Of a stretch of DNA of 14,102 nucleotides, positions 6,564-13,730 are shown in pieces. The translations under genes and the position numbers were made by a program. Location of the stretch: NCBI GenBank assembly GCA_018240935.1, contig JAFEEV010000141.1, positions 1 to 14,102 of the forward strand. Direction: 5' to 3'. The first letter of the stretch is position 1. Every line of letters starts with the position of its first letter. This DNA comes from Pseudomonadota bacterium. Lineage in GTDB: Bacteria > Pseudomonadota > Gammaproteobacteria > Burkholderiales > Nitrosomonadaceae. Below the pieces are notes generated by a model. It saw only the letters and a program-made list of their open reading frames with translations. It ran no database searches and had not been told where the DNA came from.

Positions 6564-7742
6564 ATGGGATTAAATGATCCACAGTGGGGAAAAAATAAAG
6601 GCGAATCGGGTCCACCAGATCTGGATGATGTATTGCGTAATGTCAATAAGAAAATCAACAATATTTTCGGACAGAAAAAAGGCGGCGGAGGGGATGACGG
6701 ATCTCAGAGCCAAGGCCCAAAGCCCAAAAGTGGCGGTAGCATTGTAATGATTCTTGGCGTGCTTGCGGTGGTATGGCTGGCAAGCGGATTTTATATTGTG
6801 GATGAAGGCCATAGAGGCGTAGTGTTGCGGTTCGGTCAATATGTCGATACGGCGCCGGCGGGCTTGCGCTGGCATATGCCTTATCCAATCGAGAAAGTAG
6901 AGTTGGTGAATGTCAGTCAAGTGCGCACGGTTGAAATTGGCTACCGCAACAATGTACGAAGCAAAGTTTTGCGGGAATCACTAATGTTGACTGATGATGA
7001 AAATATCATTGATATTCAGTTTGCCGTGCAATACATATTGAATAATCCGGAAAATTTCCTGTTTAAAAACAGAAATCCTGACGAAGCTGTTTTGCAAGCG
7101 GCGGAAACGGCCATCCGGCAGGTGATCGGTAAAAGTAAAATGGACTATGTGCTGTACGAAGGCCGCGAGCAAGTTGCAGCCAATGCAACGCAGTTGATGC
7201 AAAAGATTTTGGATCGCTATCAGATTGGTATTTTGATCAGCAGGGTGACGATGCAGAATGCGCAACCGCCCGAGCAAGTTCAGGCGGCGTTTGATGACGC
7301 GGTTAAGGCCGGGCAAGATAGAGAACGGCAAAAGAATGAAGGCCAGGCGTATGCGAATGATGTGATCCCGAGGGCTGTTGGTAATGCGGCACGCTTATCT
7401 CAAGAAGCTGAGGGTTATAAACAACGCGTGATCGCCAGTGCAGAAGGTGATGCCAACCGTTTCGAGAAAATTTTTGCTGAATATAGCAAGGCGCCCAAAG
7501 TTACACGGGAACGCTTGTATCTGGATATGATGCAGCAAGTGCTTTCCAATACCAGTAAGATTGTTGTCGATCAAAAGAATGGCAATAATTTGCTGTATTT
7601 ACCACTGGATAAGCTGATTAACATGAGCGGATCGCCAGCGGCTTCACCAGTGACGGTGCAGCCCATGATGCAGGAAACAGCGCCTGAAAGCAGTGTACGG
7701 GCACGGGAATCATTTCGCAGTCGCGATCGGGAGGCAAGATAA
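6564..7742 (+). CDS. hflK: FtsH protease modulator HflK
   Basis: Inner-membrane SPFH (band 7) protein which, with HflC, forms the large cage around FtsH and tunes membrane-protein degradation. 392 aa. The cytoplasmic N-terminal segment (1-58) is rich in glycine, lysine and serine (KKGGGGDD, 38-45), as usual for HflK. A single membrane segment spans about 59-79, then the periplasmic SPFH domain starts VDEGHRGVVLRFG (79-91). The 240-310 region is a charged helical stretch, and the C-terminal tail is arginine-rich. AGGA lies 6 nt before the ATG. The gap to hflX is 33 bp, and the stop TAA is directly followed by the hflC ATG. Confidence 0.97.
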   Translation: MGLNDPQWGKNKGESGPPDLDDVLRNVNKKINNIFGQKKGGGGDDGSQSQGPKPKSGGSIVMILGVLAVVWLASGFYIVDEGHRGVVLRFGQYVDTAPAGLRWHMPYPIEKVELVNVSQVRTVEIGYRNNVRSKVLRESLMLTDDENIIDIQFAVQYILNNPENFLFKNRNPDEAVLQAAETAIRQVIGKSKMDYVLYEGREQVAANATQLMQKILDRYQIGILISRVTMQNAQPPEQVQAAFDDAVKAGQDRERQKNEGQAYANDVIPRAVGNAARLSQEAEGYKQRVIASAEGDANRFEKIFAEYSKAPKVTRERLYLDMMQQVLSNTSKIVVDQKNGNNLLYLPLDKLINMSGSPAASPVTVQPMMQETAPESSVRARESFRSRDREAR

Positions 7743-8618
7743 ATGAAAAGTTTTACATCGATATTTTCAGGTATTGCTATTGCAATTTTTTTCCTGGGAA
7801 GTTCAGCAATTTATATTGTTGATGAGCGGCAGCAAGCTATTCTGTTTCAATTGGGTGAAGTCATTGATGTTAAAACTGAACCTGGTTTGTATTTCAAGAT
7901 TCCAATTGCTCAGAATGTGCGCTATTTTGAAAAACGCATTTTGACAATGAATACCGAAGAGCCTGAACGATTCATTACTTCAGAGAAAAAGAACGTTTTG
8001 GTGGATTTGTTTGTGAAATGGCGCATCGTGGACGTAAAACAGTATTACATCAGTGTGCGTGGCGATGAATCTCTGGCGCAGACACGTTTGGCGCAAACGA
8101 TTAATGCCAGTTTGCGCGATGAATTCGGTAATCGCACTGTACATGATGTCGTTTCGGGCGAGCGTGATGTCATTATGGAAATCATGCGCCAGAAAGCAGA
8201 TAATGACGCTCGCGCGATCGGTGTGGAAGTCGTTGATGTGCGTTTGAAGCGTGTAGACCTGCCGCAGGAAGTGAGTGAATCGGTTTACAGACGGATGGAG
8301 GCTGAACGTAAGCGGGTTGCCAATGAATTGCGTTCAACCGGTGCTGCTGAGTCGGAAAAAATTCGCGCTGATGCGGATAGACAACGTGAAGTTATACTGG
8401 CGGAAGCTTACCGGGAAGCGCAAAAGGTAATGGGTGACGGCGATAGTCAAGCTGCTGCGATTTATTCGGCTGCCTTTCAAAAAGATTCGGAATTCTATGC
8501 TTTCTGGCGTAGTGTCGATGCCTATAAGCAGTCGTTCAAGAATAAGGGAGACATGATGGTGCTGGAGCCTACCTCCGAATTCTTCAAGTACTTGAAGAAT
8601 CCTGCAGTCAGTAAATAA
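7743..8618 (+). CDS. hflC: FtsH protease modulator HflC
   Basis: Partner of HflK in the FtsH-controlling SPFH cage. 291 aa, the usual size. One N-terminal membrane segment (about 5-26) is followed by VDERQQAILFQLGEV (26-40), the start of the SPFH domain. The helical region RVANELRSTGAAESEKIRAD is typical of HflC. The ATG directly abuts the hflK stop, and the Shine-Dalgarno GGGAGG (7729-7734) lies within the end of hflK. It is the last gene of the hfq operon before a strong terminator. Confidence 0.97.
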   Translation: MKSFTSIFSGIAIAIFFLGSSAIYIVDERQQAILFQLGEVIDVKTEPGLYFKIPIAQNVRYFEKRILTMNTEEPERFITSEKKNVLVDLFVKWRIVDVKQYYISVRGDESLAQTRLAQTINASLRDEFGNRTVHDVVSGERDVIMEIMRQKADNDARAIGVEVVDVRLKRVDLPQEVSESVYRRMEAERKRVANELRSTGAAESEKIRADADRQREVILAEAYREAQKVMGDGDSQAAAIYSAAFQKDSEFYAFWRSVDAYKQSFKNKGDMMVLEPTSEFFKYLKNPAVSK

Positions 8619-8708
8619 TTGCAACGAATTAATGTAGGTGTATATGCGATCTCAGTATTGCATGATGTAAATAAGCTTATGTGATCTGCAAATTATTGTG
8701 AATATAAG

Positions 8709-8768
8709 AAGAGGTTCTGGGGATCGTTTATTTTTAATATGCGATTACATCAGAACCTCTTAATTTTT
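8709..8768 (+). terminator. Intrinsic terminator of the hfq-hflXKC operon
   Basis: AAGAGGTTCTG (8709-8719) and CAGAACCTCTT (8751-8761) are perfect 11-bp arms. The inner ATCG (8723-8726) and CGAT (8742-8745) extend the hairpin. AA and five T (8764-8768) follow. The preceding 90 bp after hflC hold no gene I can support. Confidence 0.75.
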
Positions 8769-8785
8769 CTGCTATCTGTAGAAAA

Positions 8786-8791
8786 TATAAT
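8786..8791 (+). promoter_or_regulatory. Candidate -10 element for the DUF2065-hisZ-purA group
   Basis: A perfect TATAAT lies 32 nt before the DUF2065 ATG and just after the terminator. The -35 region at 16-18 nt is only T-rich, so the promoter is tentative. Confidence 0.35.
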
Positions 8792-8822
8792 GCTTGTCTG
8801 ATTTAACCGGAGTTGTTTATAT

Positions 8823-9008
8823 ATGTGGGAAAATTTTCTTAGTGCCATTGCATTGATGTTAATTTTAGAGGGAATGTTACCTTTTTTATCTCCGCAAACA
8901 TGGCGGGAGGCATTTAGAAGATTAACTGAGATTAACGATAGTCAGATACGCTTTATCGGCCTGACTTCGATGTTGGCCGGATTGCTGGTGCTTTTCATCG
9001 TTAGCTGA
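8823..9008 (+). CDS. DUF2065 (YjeT-like) small membrane protein
   Basis: 61-aa protein of the DUF2065 family, equivalent in position to yjeT, which lies between hflC and purA in E. coli. It has two hydrophobic membrane segments (about 5-22 and 43-60) joined by a charged loop with the family block LSPQTWREAFRRL (22-34). Function is unknown. Conserved placement beside hflKC suggests a link with membrane-protein quality control, but that is inference. GGAG lies 10 nt before the ATG. Although it follows hflC, a terminator separates them, so it probably starts the next transcript. Confidence 0.9.
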   Translation: MWENFLSAIALMLILEGMLPFLSPQTWREAFRRLTEINDSQIRFIGLTSMLAGLLVLFIVS

Positions 9009-9042
9009 CGCTTCTTATTTTTTCGTTGACGGCTTGTCAATC

Positions 9043-10200
9043 ATGACTATGCATAATTGGTTACTTCCCGAGTTTGTTGAAGATGTCTTGCCTGCAGAAG
9101 CAATTCATATCGAAGGCATGCGCCGCAAAACGATGGATTTGTTGCGGTTACACGGCTATCAGCAAGTAATGCCGCCCCTATTGGAGTATGTGGAATCGTT
9201 GCTGACCGGCAGCGGCAGTGATATGGATCTGCATATGTTCAAGGTCATTGATCAATTGAGTGGCCGCATGATGGGATTGCGTGCCGATATGACGCCACAG
9301 GTGGCAAGAATTGATGCGCATCTGCTGAATTTTGACGGCATCACGCGCTTGTGTTACGCCAATAGCGTACTGCACACGGTACCATCGGGAATCACTAAAA
9401 CAAGAGAACCCTTGCAAGTGGGCGCGGAACTTTACGGCCATTCCGGCCTGGAAAGTGATCTGGAAATTCAGCGGCTTATGCTGCTGTGCCTGTCGGTCTC
9501 CGGGGTGAGTGAAGTGCATCTGGATCTTGGCCATGTCGCGGTTTTCCGCGGATTGATCAAAGGCGCGGGCATTTCGCACGAACTTGAAACCGAGCTTTAT
9601 GCAGTTTTGCAGGCAAAAGATATCTCCACTCTGAAAGAGCTATGCGCCAAATTACAGCAACAAACGCGCGAAGCATTGCTGCTTTTGCCCGAACTTTATG
9701 GTGCTAAAAAAATATTGGCAGAAGCCGCCAGCCGATTACCTGATTATCCTGAGATTAAATCGGCGCTTAATGAGCTATGCAGGGCCGAAGAGGAACTAAA
9801 ACCGGTCATCGATAAAATTGCATTCGATTTGGCTGATTTGCGCGGCTATCATTATCACACCGGAATGGTTTTTGCCGCATATGCGGACGGTTGTTCCAAT
9901 GCGATCGCCTTGGGCGGGCGCTATGATGAAATCGGTAAAGCATTCGGCCGCGCGCGGCCGGCAACCGGTTTTAGCATGGACCTCAGGGAATTATCCAGAA
10001 TGGCAAAACCCCCATCGTATCCGAAAGCGATTAGCGCGCCTTACGAAAAAAGAAATAAGGCACTGGAAAGTAAAATTGAGCAATTGCGCGAATCGGGGCA
10101 AATCGTTGTGATAGAGTTTCCCGGACAAAAGGGCAAGCCGCTGGATTGCGATCGGCAATTAGTGTTTCATGACGGGCAGTGGATTGTTAAAGAAATCTGA
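9043..10200 (+). CDS. hisZ: ATP phosphoribosyltransferase regulatory subunit HisZ
   Basis: HisZ is a catalytically silent paralogue of histidyl-tRNA synthetase that binds the short form of HisG and confers activity and histidine feedback on the first step of histidine synthesis. 385 aa from ATG 9043. The class II fold is visible: LRADMTPQVAR (79-89, motif 2 region), REPLQVGAE (121-129), YHYHTGMVF (269-277) and GGRYDEIG (291-298). Motif 3 is ATGFSMDLREL (307-317), without the GxGxER signature of a real synthetase, and there is no HisS anticodon-binding domain. This implies a short HisG elsewhere. An in-frame TTG at 9034 and ATG at 9049 are alternative starts; none has a strong ribosome binding site. 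purA follows after 35 bp. Confidence 0.95.
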   Translation: MTMHNWLLPEFVEDVLPAEAIHIEGMRRKTMDLLRLHGYQQVMPPLLEYVESLLTGSGSDMDLHMFKVIDQLSGRMMGLRADMTPQVARIDAHLLNFDGITRLCYANSVLHTVPSGITKTREPLQVGAELYGHSGLESDLEIQRLMLLCLSVSGVSEVHLDLGHVAVFRGLIKGAGISHELETELYAVLQAKDISTLKELCAKLQQQTREALLLLPELYGAKKILAEAASRLPDYPEIKSALNELCRAEEELKPVIDKIAFDLADLRGYHYHTGMVFAAYADGCSNAIALGGRYDEIGKAFGRARPATGFSMDLRELSRMAKPPSYPKAISAPYEKRNKALESKIEQLRESGQIVVIEFPGQKGKPLDCDRQLVFHDGQWIVKEI

Positions 10201-10235
10201 TTTTTCAGCAACGAAATCTTTTAGAGCTTAAAGAT

Positions 10236-11531
10236 ATGACTAAAAATGTTGTCGTCATTGGCACACAATGGGGCGATGAAGGGAAAGGCAAGATCGTCGA
10301 TTGGCTGACGGATCATGCGCAAGGTGTGGTGCGCTTTCAAGGCGGACATAACGCAGGCCATACGCTGGTTATAGGCAATAAGAAAACCGTATTGCATCTG
10401 ATTCCTTCCGGCATTTTGCGCGATACGGTGATTTGTTATATCGGTAACGGTGTGGTGATTGCACCGGAAGCGTTGCTCAGTGAAATTGACATGCTGGAGC
10501 GCAATGATATCGATGTCAGCGGCCGGTTACGGATTAGCGAAGCCTGTCCGTTGATCCTGCCCTATCACGCTGCGTTGGATAATGCGCGCGAGGCTGCAAG
10601 AGGCGCCGGAAAGATTGGCACTACCGGACGCGGCATCGGACCGGCTTACGAAGACAAAGTCGCGCGGCGCGCCATACGATTGCAGGATCTGTTTCATCGC
10701 GATCGCTTGGCGGCTAAATTGGGCGAAGTGCTGGATTATCACAATTTTGTGCTGAAGAATTATTTTCATGCACCGGTCATCGATTTTCAGAAAACCGTCG
10801 ATGACGCATTGGCGCAAGCTGAAAGAATTAAACCGATGGTGGCCGATGTTCCGCGATTGTTGTTCGAAGCAAACAAAAAAGGCTGCAACTTATTGTTTGA
10901 AGGTGCGCAGGGTGCATTGCTCGATATCGATCATGGCACCTATCCTTACGTAACCTCCAGTAACTGCGTAGCCGGCGCCGCAGGTCCCGGCAGCGGAGTC
11001 GGACCGCAAATGCTGCACTATGTTTTAGGAATTACCAAAGCTTATACCACCCGGGTCGGATCGGGGCCGTTCCCAACCGAATTGGATGACGAAGTCGGCA
11101 AACATTTGGCTACACGCGGCCATGAATTTGGCTCAACAACCGGCAGACCGCGCCGCTGCGGCTGGTTTGACGCGGTTGCCATGAAGCGCTCGATCCAAAT
11201 AAACGGTGTGACCGGATTGTGCATTACCAAGCTGGATGTATTGGATGGCGTGGAAAGCCTTAATCTTAGTGTCGGCTACAGACTGAGCGATGGCAGCAAG
11301 AGCGATATTCTGCCGGTCGGCGCCGACGATCTGGGTAATTGTGAACCGATCTATGAAGAGATGCCGGGATGGTCGGAAAATACCGCCGGAATCAAGGAAT
11401 TCGCGCAACTGCCCAAAGCGGCGCAAAACTATCTGAAGCGTCTTGAAGAGGTTTGTGCAACACCGATTGACATGATCTCCACCGGGCCGGACAGAGAAGA
11501 GACGATTCTGTTGCGTCACCCGTTTAAATAA
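10236..11531 (+). CDS. purA: Adenylosuccinate synthetase
   Basis: PurA joins IMP and aspartate with GTP to form adenylosuccinate, the first committed step to AMP. 431 aa, full length. The phosphate-binding loop GDEGKGK (13-19) includes catalytic D14. HNAGHT (38-43) holds catalytic H42. GTTGRGIGPAYEDK (128-141), DHGTYPYVTSSN (232-243), the IMP/aspartate loop TGRPRRCGW (302-310) and the guanine-binding TKLD (331-334) are all present. The Shine-Dalgarno is weak (AGAG, 9 nt away), so coupling with hisZ is likely. Its place next to hisZ puts AMP synthesis beside control of an ATP-consuming pathway, an arrangement common in betaproteobacteria. Confidence 0.98.
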   Translation: MTKNVVVIGTQWGDEGKGKIVDWLTDHAQGVVRFQGGHNAGHTLVIGNKKTVLHLIPSGILRDTVICYIGNGVVIAPEALLSEIDMLERNDIDVSGRLRISEACPLILPYHAALDNAREAARGAGKIGTTGRGIGPAYEDKVARRAIRLQDLFHRDRLAAKLGEVLDYHNFVLKNYFHAPVIDFQKTVDDALAQAERIKPMVADVPRLLFEANKKGCNLLFEGAQGALLDIDHGTYPYVTSSNCVAGAAGPGSGVGPQMLHYVLGITKAYTTRVGSGPFPTELDDEVGKHLATRGHEFGSTTGRPRRCGWFDAVAMKRSIQINGVTGLCITKLDVLDGVESLNLSVGYRLSDGSKSDILPVGADDLGNCEPIYEEMPGWSENTAGIKEFAQLPKAAQNYLKRLEEVCATPIDMISTGPDREETILLRHPFK

Positions 11532-11582
11532 TGCGGCGGATCTGCCCAGCTCAAACCGCGGTATTAGTGGCTTGAGTCCATC

Positions 11583-12014
11583 ATGCGCCTTGACGATTTG
11601 ATACAAGTTGTTCAGTGGGAAGAAGCCGAGTCTGCTTTGCGGGCGATCCGGACAGCAGTATTTATTCATGAGCAGCGTGTACCCGAGGTGATGGAATGGG
11701 ACGAATTTGATGCAGTCAGTGTGCATCTGCTGGCGCATAATTCCGCCGGACAACCGGTAGGGACTGCGCGGCTGCTGCCGGACGGGCATATCGGACGTAT
11801 GGCGGTGCTGAAAGAATGGCGCGGCCAAGGCTTCGGCAGCGCACTGCTGCGCAAATCACTGCAAGAACTGACGCGGCAGCATCAGCAAAAAGCGCAGCTG
11901 AATGCACAAATTAGTGCGGTGCCGTTCTACGAGAAATTCGGTTTCCGGGTATTGGGGGAGGAATTCATGGAAGCGGGAATTGCGCATGTCAAAATGACTT
12001 TGCCATTGAAGTAA
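11583..12014 (+). CDS. GNAT-family N-acetyltransferase
   Basis: 143-aa acetyltransferase expected to use acetyl-CoA; the acceptor is unknown. The N-terminal part has FIHEQRVPEVMEWDEFD (27-43), a block seen in the YjcF/ElaA-like subgroup. The acetyl-CoA pyrophosphate loop is RGQGFGSALL (80-89), and the C-terminal FYEKFGF (115-121) precedes a beta strand ending in TLPL. The start ATG follows GAG at 6 nt. It lies 51 bp after purA on the same strand, so it may be co-transcribed. It converges with the coiled-coil gene, 12 bp away. Confidence 0.9.
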   Translation: MRLDDLIQVVQWEEAESALRAIRTAVFIHEQRVPEVMEWDEFDAVSVHLLAHNSAGQPVGTARLLPDGHIGRMAVLKEWRGQGFGSALLRKSLQELTRQHQQKAQLNAQISAVPFYEKFGFRVLGEEFMEAGIAHVKMTLPLK

Positions 12015-12032
12015 CAGCGAATCCGGTTACTT
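12009..12032. repeat. Inverted repeat containing both convergent stop codons
   Basis: AAGTAAC (12009-12015) and GTTACTT (12026-12032) are perfect 7-bp arms with a 10-nt loop. The left arm holds the GNAT stop TAA and the right arm the stop of the minus-strand gene. There is no T run on either side, so a bidirectional terminator is only possible. Confidence 0.4.
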
Positions 12033-12392
12033 GACTTCCGATTTTCCCCATTCATTGGCCAAGGTATCCGATGCTTGTTTCCAACGGTTGATTGCCTGCT
12101 CCGCTACAATTTTAGCTTGTTCCGATTTTTTTCGCGCCGCTTCGGCTGCACGCTCGGCTTCAACCATCTTTTGCTTGGCTGAAGCCAGCTTTTTCTCGGC
12201 GAAAGCTGCATCTTTTGCTGCGGTATCGGCACTTTGTTTAGCATCCATCATTTTCTCGTAAGCCACGCTGGCATTCTTCTGCAGCAATTCAATAGTATCG
12301 GCGCGCGCAGATGGCGTACTCAAAACAATCAGTAAGAACAAAATGAACAGAAAGTTTAGATTTGATTGCGTTGTTTTGAGGGTCATCATCAT
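12027..12392 (-). CDS. Secreted alanine-rich coiled-coil protein, function unknown
   Basis: 121-aa protein, not recognised as a named family. Residues 1-31 make a signal peptide with a strongly hydrophobic core (NFLFILFLLIVL) and cleavage expected after SARA. There is no cysteine, so it is not a lipoprotein. Residues 35-110 are almost entirely alanine, lysine, glutamate and glutamine with regular alanine spacing, predicting a long single helix or coiled coil like the Lpp zipper or TolA domain II. Three consecutive ATG codons begin the frame; which is used is unclear, and only AAGA-like bases lie upstream. It is divergent from the cysteine-rich gene, which also encodes an exported protein. Confidence 0.75.
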   Translation of the reverse strand: MMMTLKTTQSNLNFLFILFLLIVLSTPSARADTIELLQKNASVAYEKMMDAKQSADTAAKDAAFAEKKLASAKQKMVEAERAAEAARKKSEQAKIVAEQAINRWKQASDTLANEWGKSEVK

Positions 12393-12425
12393 GGTCTTTG
12401 TGTGTTGAGAATTTTTTTCGATCTG

Positions 12426-12446
12426 CTTAACGGTATTTTGGTTAAG
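12426..12446 (-). repeat. Small inverted repeat in the coiled-coil gene leader
   Basis: CTTAAC (12426-12431) and GTTAAG (12441-12446), a perfect 6-bp stem with a 9-nt loop. It lies just downstream of the predicted transcription start and could be an operator or leader hairpin. Confidence 0.35.
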
Positions 12447-12454
12447 GTAAAATC

Positions 12455-12463
12455 AGTATAGCA
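12455..12463 (-). promoter_or_regulatory. Candidate extended -10 promoter for the coiled-coil gene
   Basis: Read on the minus strand, TGCTATACT is an extended -10 (TGn plus TATACT). No good -35 is seen, as is common for extended -10 promoters. Transcription would start near 12448. Confidence 0.45.
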
Positions 12464-12563
12464 AAAAGCGGGTGCCGATGCTGATCGCCCGTGGTTGCCG
12501 GATTTCCCGTCATGCTAAAAGACAAGCGTGAAATACAATATTTTTGAGTTAATCGTTTTGATG

Positions 12564-12569
12564 AAAGGA
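12564..12569 (+). promoter_or_regulatory. Ribosome binding site deciding the cysteine-rich protein start
   Basis: AAAGGA lies 6 nt before ATG 12576, marking this internal ATG as the start rather than ATG 12528, which has no such site. Confidence 0.7.
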
Positions 12570-12575
12570 ATTGCA

Positions 12576-12947
12576 ATGTCGCTGCTATCGTTGTTGAGAA
12601 TGAGTGTTATCTTTGCTTTCAGTGTAGGATTGATCGCTTTTGCATTGCCGGTTATGGCTGGTTGTGAAGGCTGCTTGTGCCCGGGAGATCCTTGCAGGCT
12701 TTGTCCGTTACCCGCTATGGAAAATGACCCTCCCAAGCCGGACGAACCCGATTTGTGCGCCAGGATTAGACAAAAAGTGCCGCCGACTTCGGCTCAGCCC
12801 GGCTCCAACGAATATTTTCCCAACTTGGATAAGTCAGTGATGGTATGCGTCAATGAAGGAGGCGATGTTATCCGGAATAAACAGCGTAGCGCCGAATATC
12901 CAGCCCGGTTTTACTGTAAACCGCCGCGTCCGGTAAAAAAGGATTAG
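12576..12947 (+). CDS. Exported cysteine-rich protein, function unknown
   Basis: 123-aa protein of no family I recognise. The N-terminus is a signal sequence (hydrophobic 9-26) ending PVMAGC. Cleavage could be after A28 (signal peptidase I) or before C30 (a weak lipobox MAGC), so it may be soluble or a lipoprotein. The mature protein has eight cysteines: C30, C33, C35, C40 and C43 clustered in a CxxCxC...CxxC pattern, then C61, C91 and C114. The middle (46-59) is proline and acid rich. Metal binding or disulfide knotting is plausible but not shown. A TACAAT at 12534-12539 may be its -10 element. The TAG stop is also part of the 4-bp target duplication of the following MITE, and the reading frame end is unchanged by the insertion. 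Confidence 0.75.
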   Translation: MSLLSLLRMSVIFAFSVGLIAFALPVMAGCEGCLCPGDPCRLCPLPAMENDPPKPDEPDLCARIRQKVPPTSAQPGSNEYFPNLDKSVMVCVNEGGDVIRNKQRSAEYPARFYCKPPRPVKKD

Positions 12948-13094
12948 GGAAACGCTGATTAATTCGGCGAACGAGATGAAGCGCAAGGCGCACGGAACGC
13001 AGCGACTGAGACATATCAACAAGATAGGCGAGGGAGTGAGTAGCGCGCAACGAATCGATTCACTCGTGCAGTCAATTAATCAGCGTTTCCTTAG
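12944..13094. repeat. TTAG target-site duplication flanking the MITE
   Basis: TTAG occurs at 12944-12947 and again at 13091-13094, directly next to the two terminal inverted repeats. Removing one copy and the element rebuilds an uninterrupted sequence in which the cysteine-rich gene ends at the same TAG. Confidence 0.75.
12948..13090. mobile_element. 143-bp MITE with 17-bp terminal inverted repeats, IS5-like
   Basis: The ends GGAAACGCTGATTAATT (12948-12964) and AATTAATCAGCGTTTCC (13074-13090) are perfect inverted repeats of 17 bp. TTAG directly flanks both sides (12944-12947 and 13091-13094), a 4-bp target duplication. A GGAA end and a YTAR-type target are features of the IS5 family, so an IS5-group transposase probably moved it; this is inference. 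There is no transposase gene inside. A 46-codon frame (12976-13116) runs through it into the flank but looks accidental. An internal stem pairs GAGTGA (13034-13039) with TCACTC (13060-13065). Confidence 0.85.
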
Positions 13095-13097
13095 CAC

Positions 13098-13229
13098 GAT
13101 GCAATCCCTTTCTTGATTGCATCCCATTGCATCTTCAGTGGATTGCCTTGCTGTTTTCGTTTTCCCCCCGGTTGAATAATTTTCTCCAAACTGGGGGTGT
13201 CGATCCTGCAATCGGCACGGATCGTGCCG
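13098..13229. terminator. Three stem-loops between convergent genes
   Basis: GATGCAATC (13098-13106) pairs with GATTGCATC (13115-13123), 9 bp. CCCCCGGTT (13165-13173) pairs with AACTGGGGG (13189-13197), 9 bp with one wobble. CGGCACG (13213-13219) pairs with CGTGCCG (13223-13229), 7 bp with a 3-nt loop, starting 4 bp beyond the hsp20 stop. None has a T run. Together they probably separate or stabilise the 3' ends of the two converging transcripts. No gene is seen in this stretch. Confidence 0.45.
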
Positions 13230-13233
13230 GCGG

Positions 13234-13683
13234 TTACTTGACGGTTATTTTCTTGGCGGCCGAGCCGTTAACTTTCGGAAGTGTCAGTTCGAGTATGCCG
13301 TCTTTATATTTCGCTTCCGTTTTCGCTTCATCAACTGCACTGTTCAACGTGAAGCTGCGATAACTGGATCCTTGATAACATTCGCGGCAAATCACGCGAT
13401 CTCCTTCCTTTTCTTCCTTCTCTTTTTTTGCTTCGGCGCTGATGGAAACCCGGTTGCCGTCAACTTCGACTTTAATATCCTCTTTATTGACACCGGGGAT
13501 TTCTGCACGGACGGTATAGGTTTTATCGTTTTCCTTCAGATCGATTTTGATCAAAGGCGCAATTTCCGGTTCATTGAAGTACGGGCGCAGTCCAAATGCT
13601 TTGAACCAGTCTTCCATGTTGATGAAAGGATCAAAGCGCGCCAAATCGCCGAATGATGGAGAATGCCGGACAATTTTTGACAT
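13234..13683 (-). CDS. Hsp20/alpha-crystallin family small heat shock protein
   Basis: ATP-independent holdase chaperone that binds unfolding proteins and forms oligomers. 149 aa. An N-terminal arm (1-45) with FDPFINMEDWF is followed by the alpha-crystallin domain (about 46-136), including the conserved AEIPGVNKEDIKVEVDGNRVSI block (60-81) and the end LELTLPK (131-137). The C-terminal extension ends KKITVK, with ITV standing for the I-x-I/V anchoring motif. A CREC pair (C99, C102) in the loop before the SFTL strand could sense redox state or bind metal. A Shine-Dalgarno AGGGAG lies 8 nt before the ATG. It follows the DUF2934 gene by 47 bp on the same strand; no sigma32 promoter was found. Confidence 0.95.
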   Translation of the reverse strand: MSKIVRHSPSFGDLARFDPFINMEDWFKAFGLRPYFNEPEIAPLIKIDLKENDKTYTVRAEIPGVNKEDIKVEVDGNRVSISAEAKKEKEEKEGDRVICRECYQGSSYRSFTLNSAVDEAKTEAKYKDGILELTLPKVNGSAAKKITVK

Positions 13684-13730
13684 GATATCAACTCCCTGGA
13701 TAGTTGTTATTGGATGACGCTAAAACGCAA

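Noticed and set aside
6209..6661. 150-codon minus-strand ORF over the hflX-hflK junction
   Set aside because: It is antisense to two well-supported genes and serine/phenylalanine-rich as expected from reverse reading.
8645..8671. 8-codon ORF after hflC with AGGTG close upstream
   Set aside because: Too short and too close to its ribosome-binding-like bases (4 nt) to call; nothing else supports it.
11133..11828. 231-codon minus-strand ORF across purA, the gap and the GNAT gene
   Set aside because: It overlaps two genes with clear family motifs on the other strand and has no family signature of its own.
12976..13116. 46-codon ORF running through the MITE into its right flank
   Set aside because: It crosses the element boundary and ends in unrelated flank, so it is a by-product of the insertion; no clear ribosome binding site.
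13372..13656. 94-codon plus-strand ORF inside hsp20
   Set aside because: Phenylalanine-rich reverse shadow of the lysine/glutamate-rich Hsp20 reading frame.
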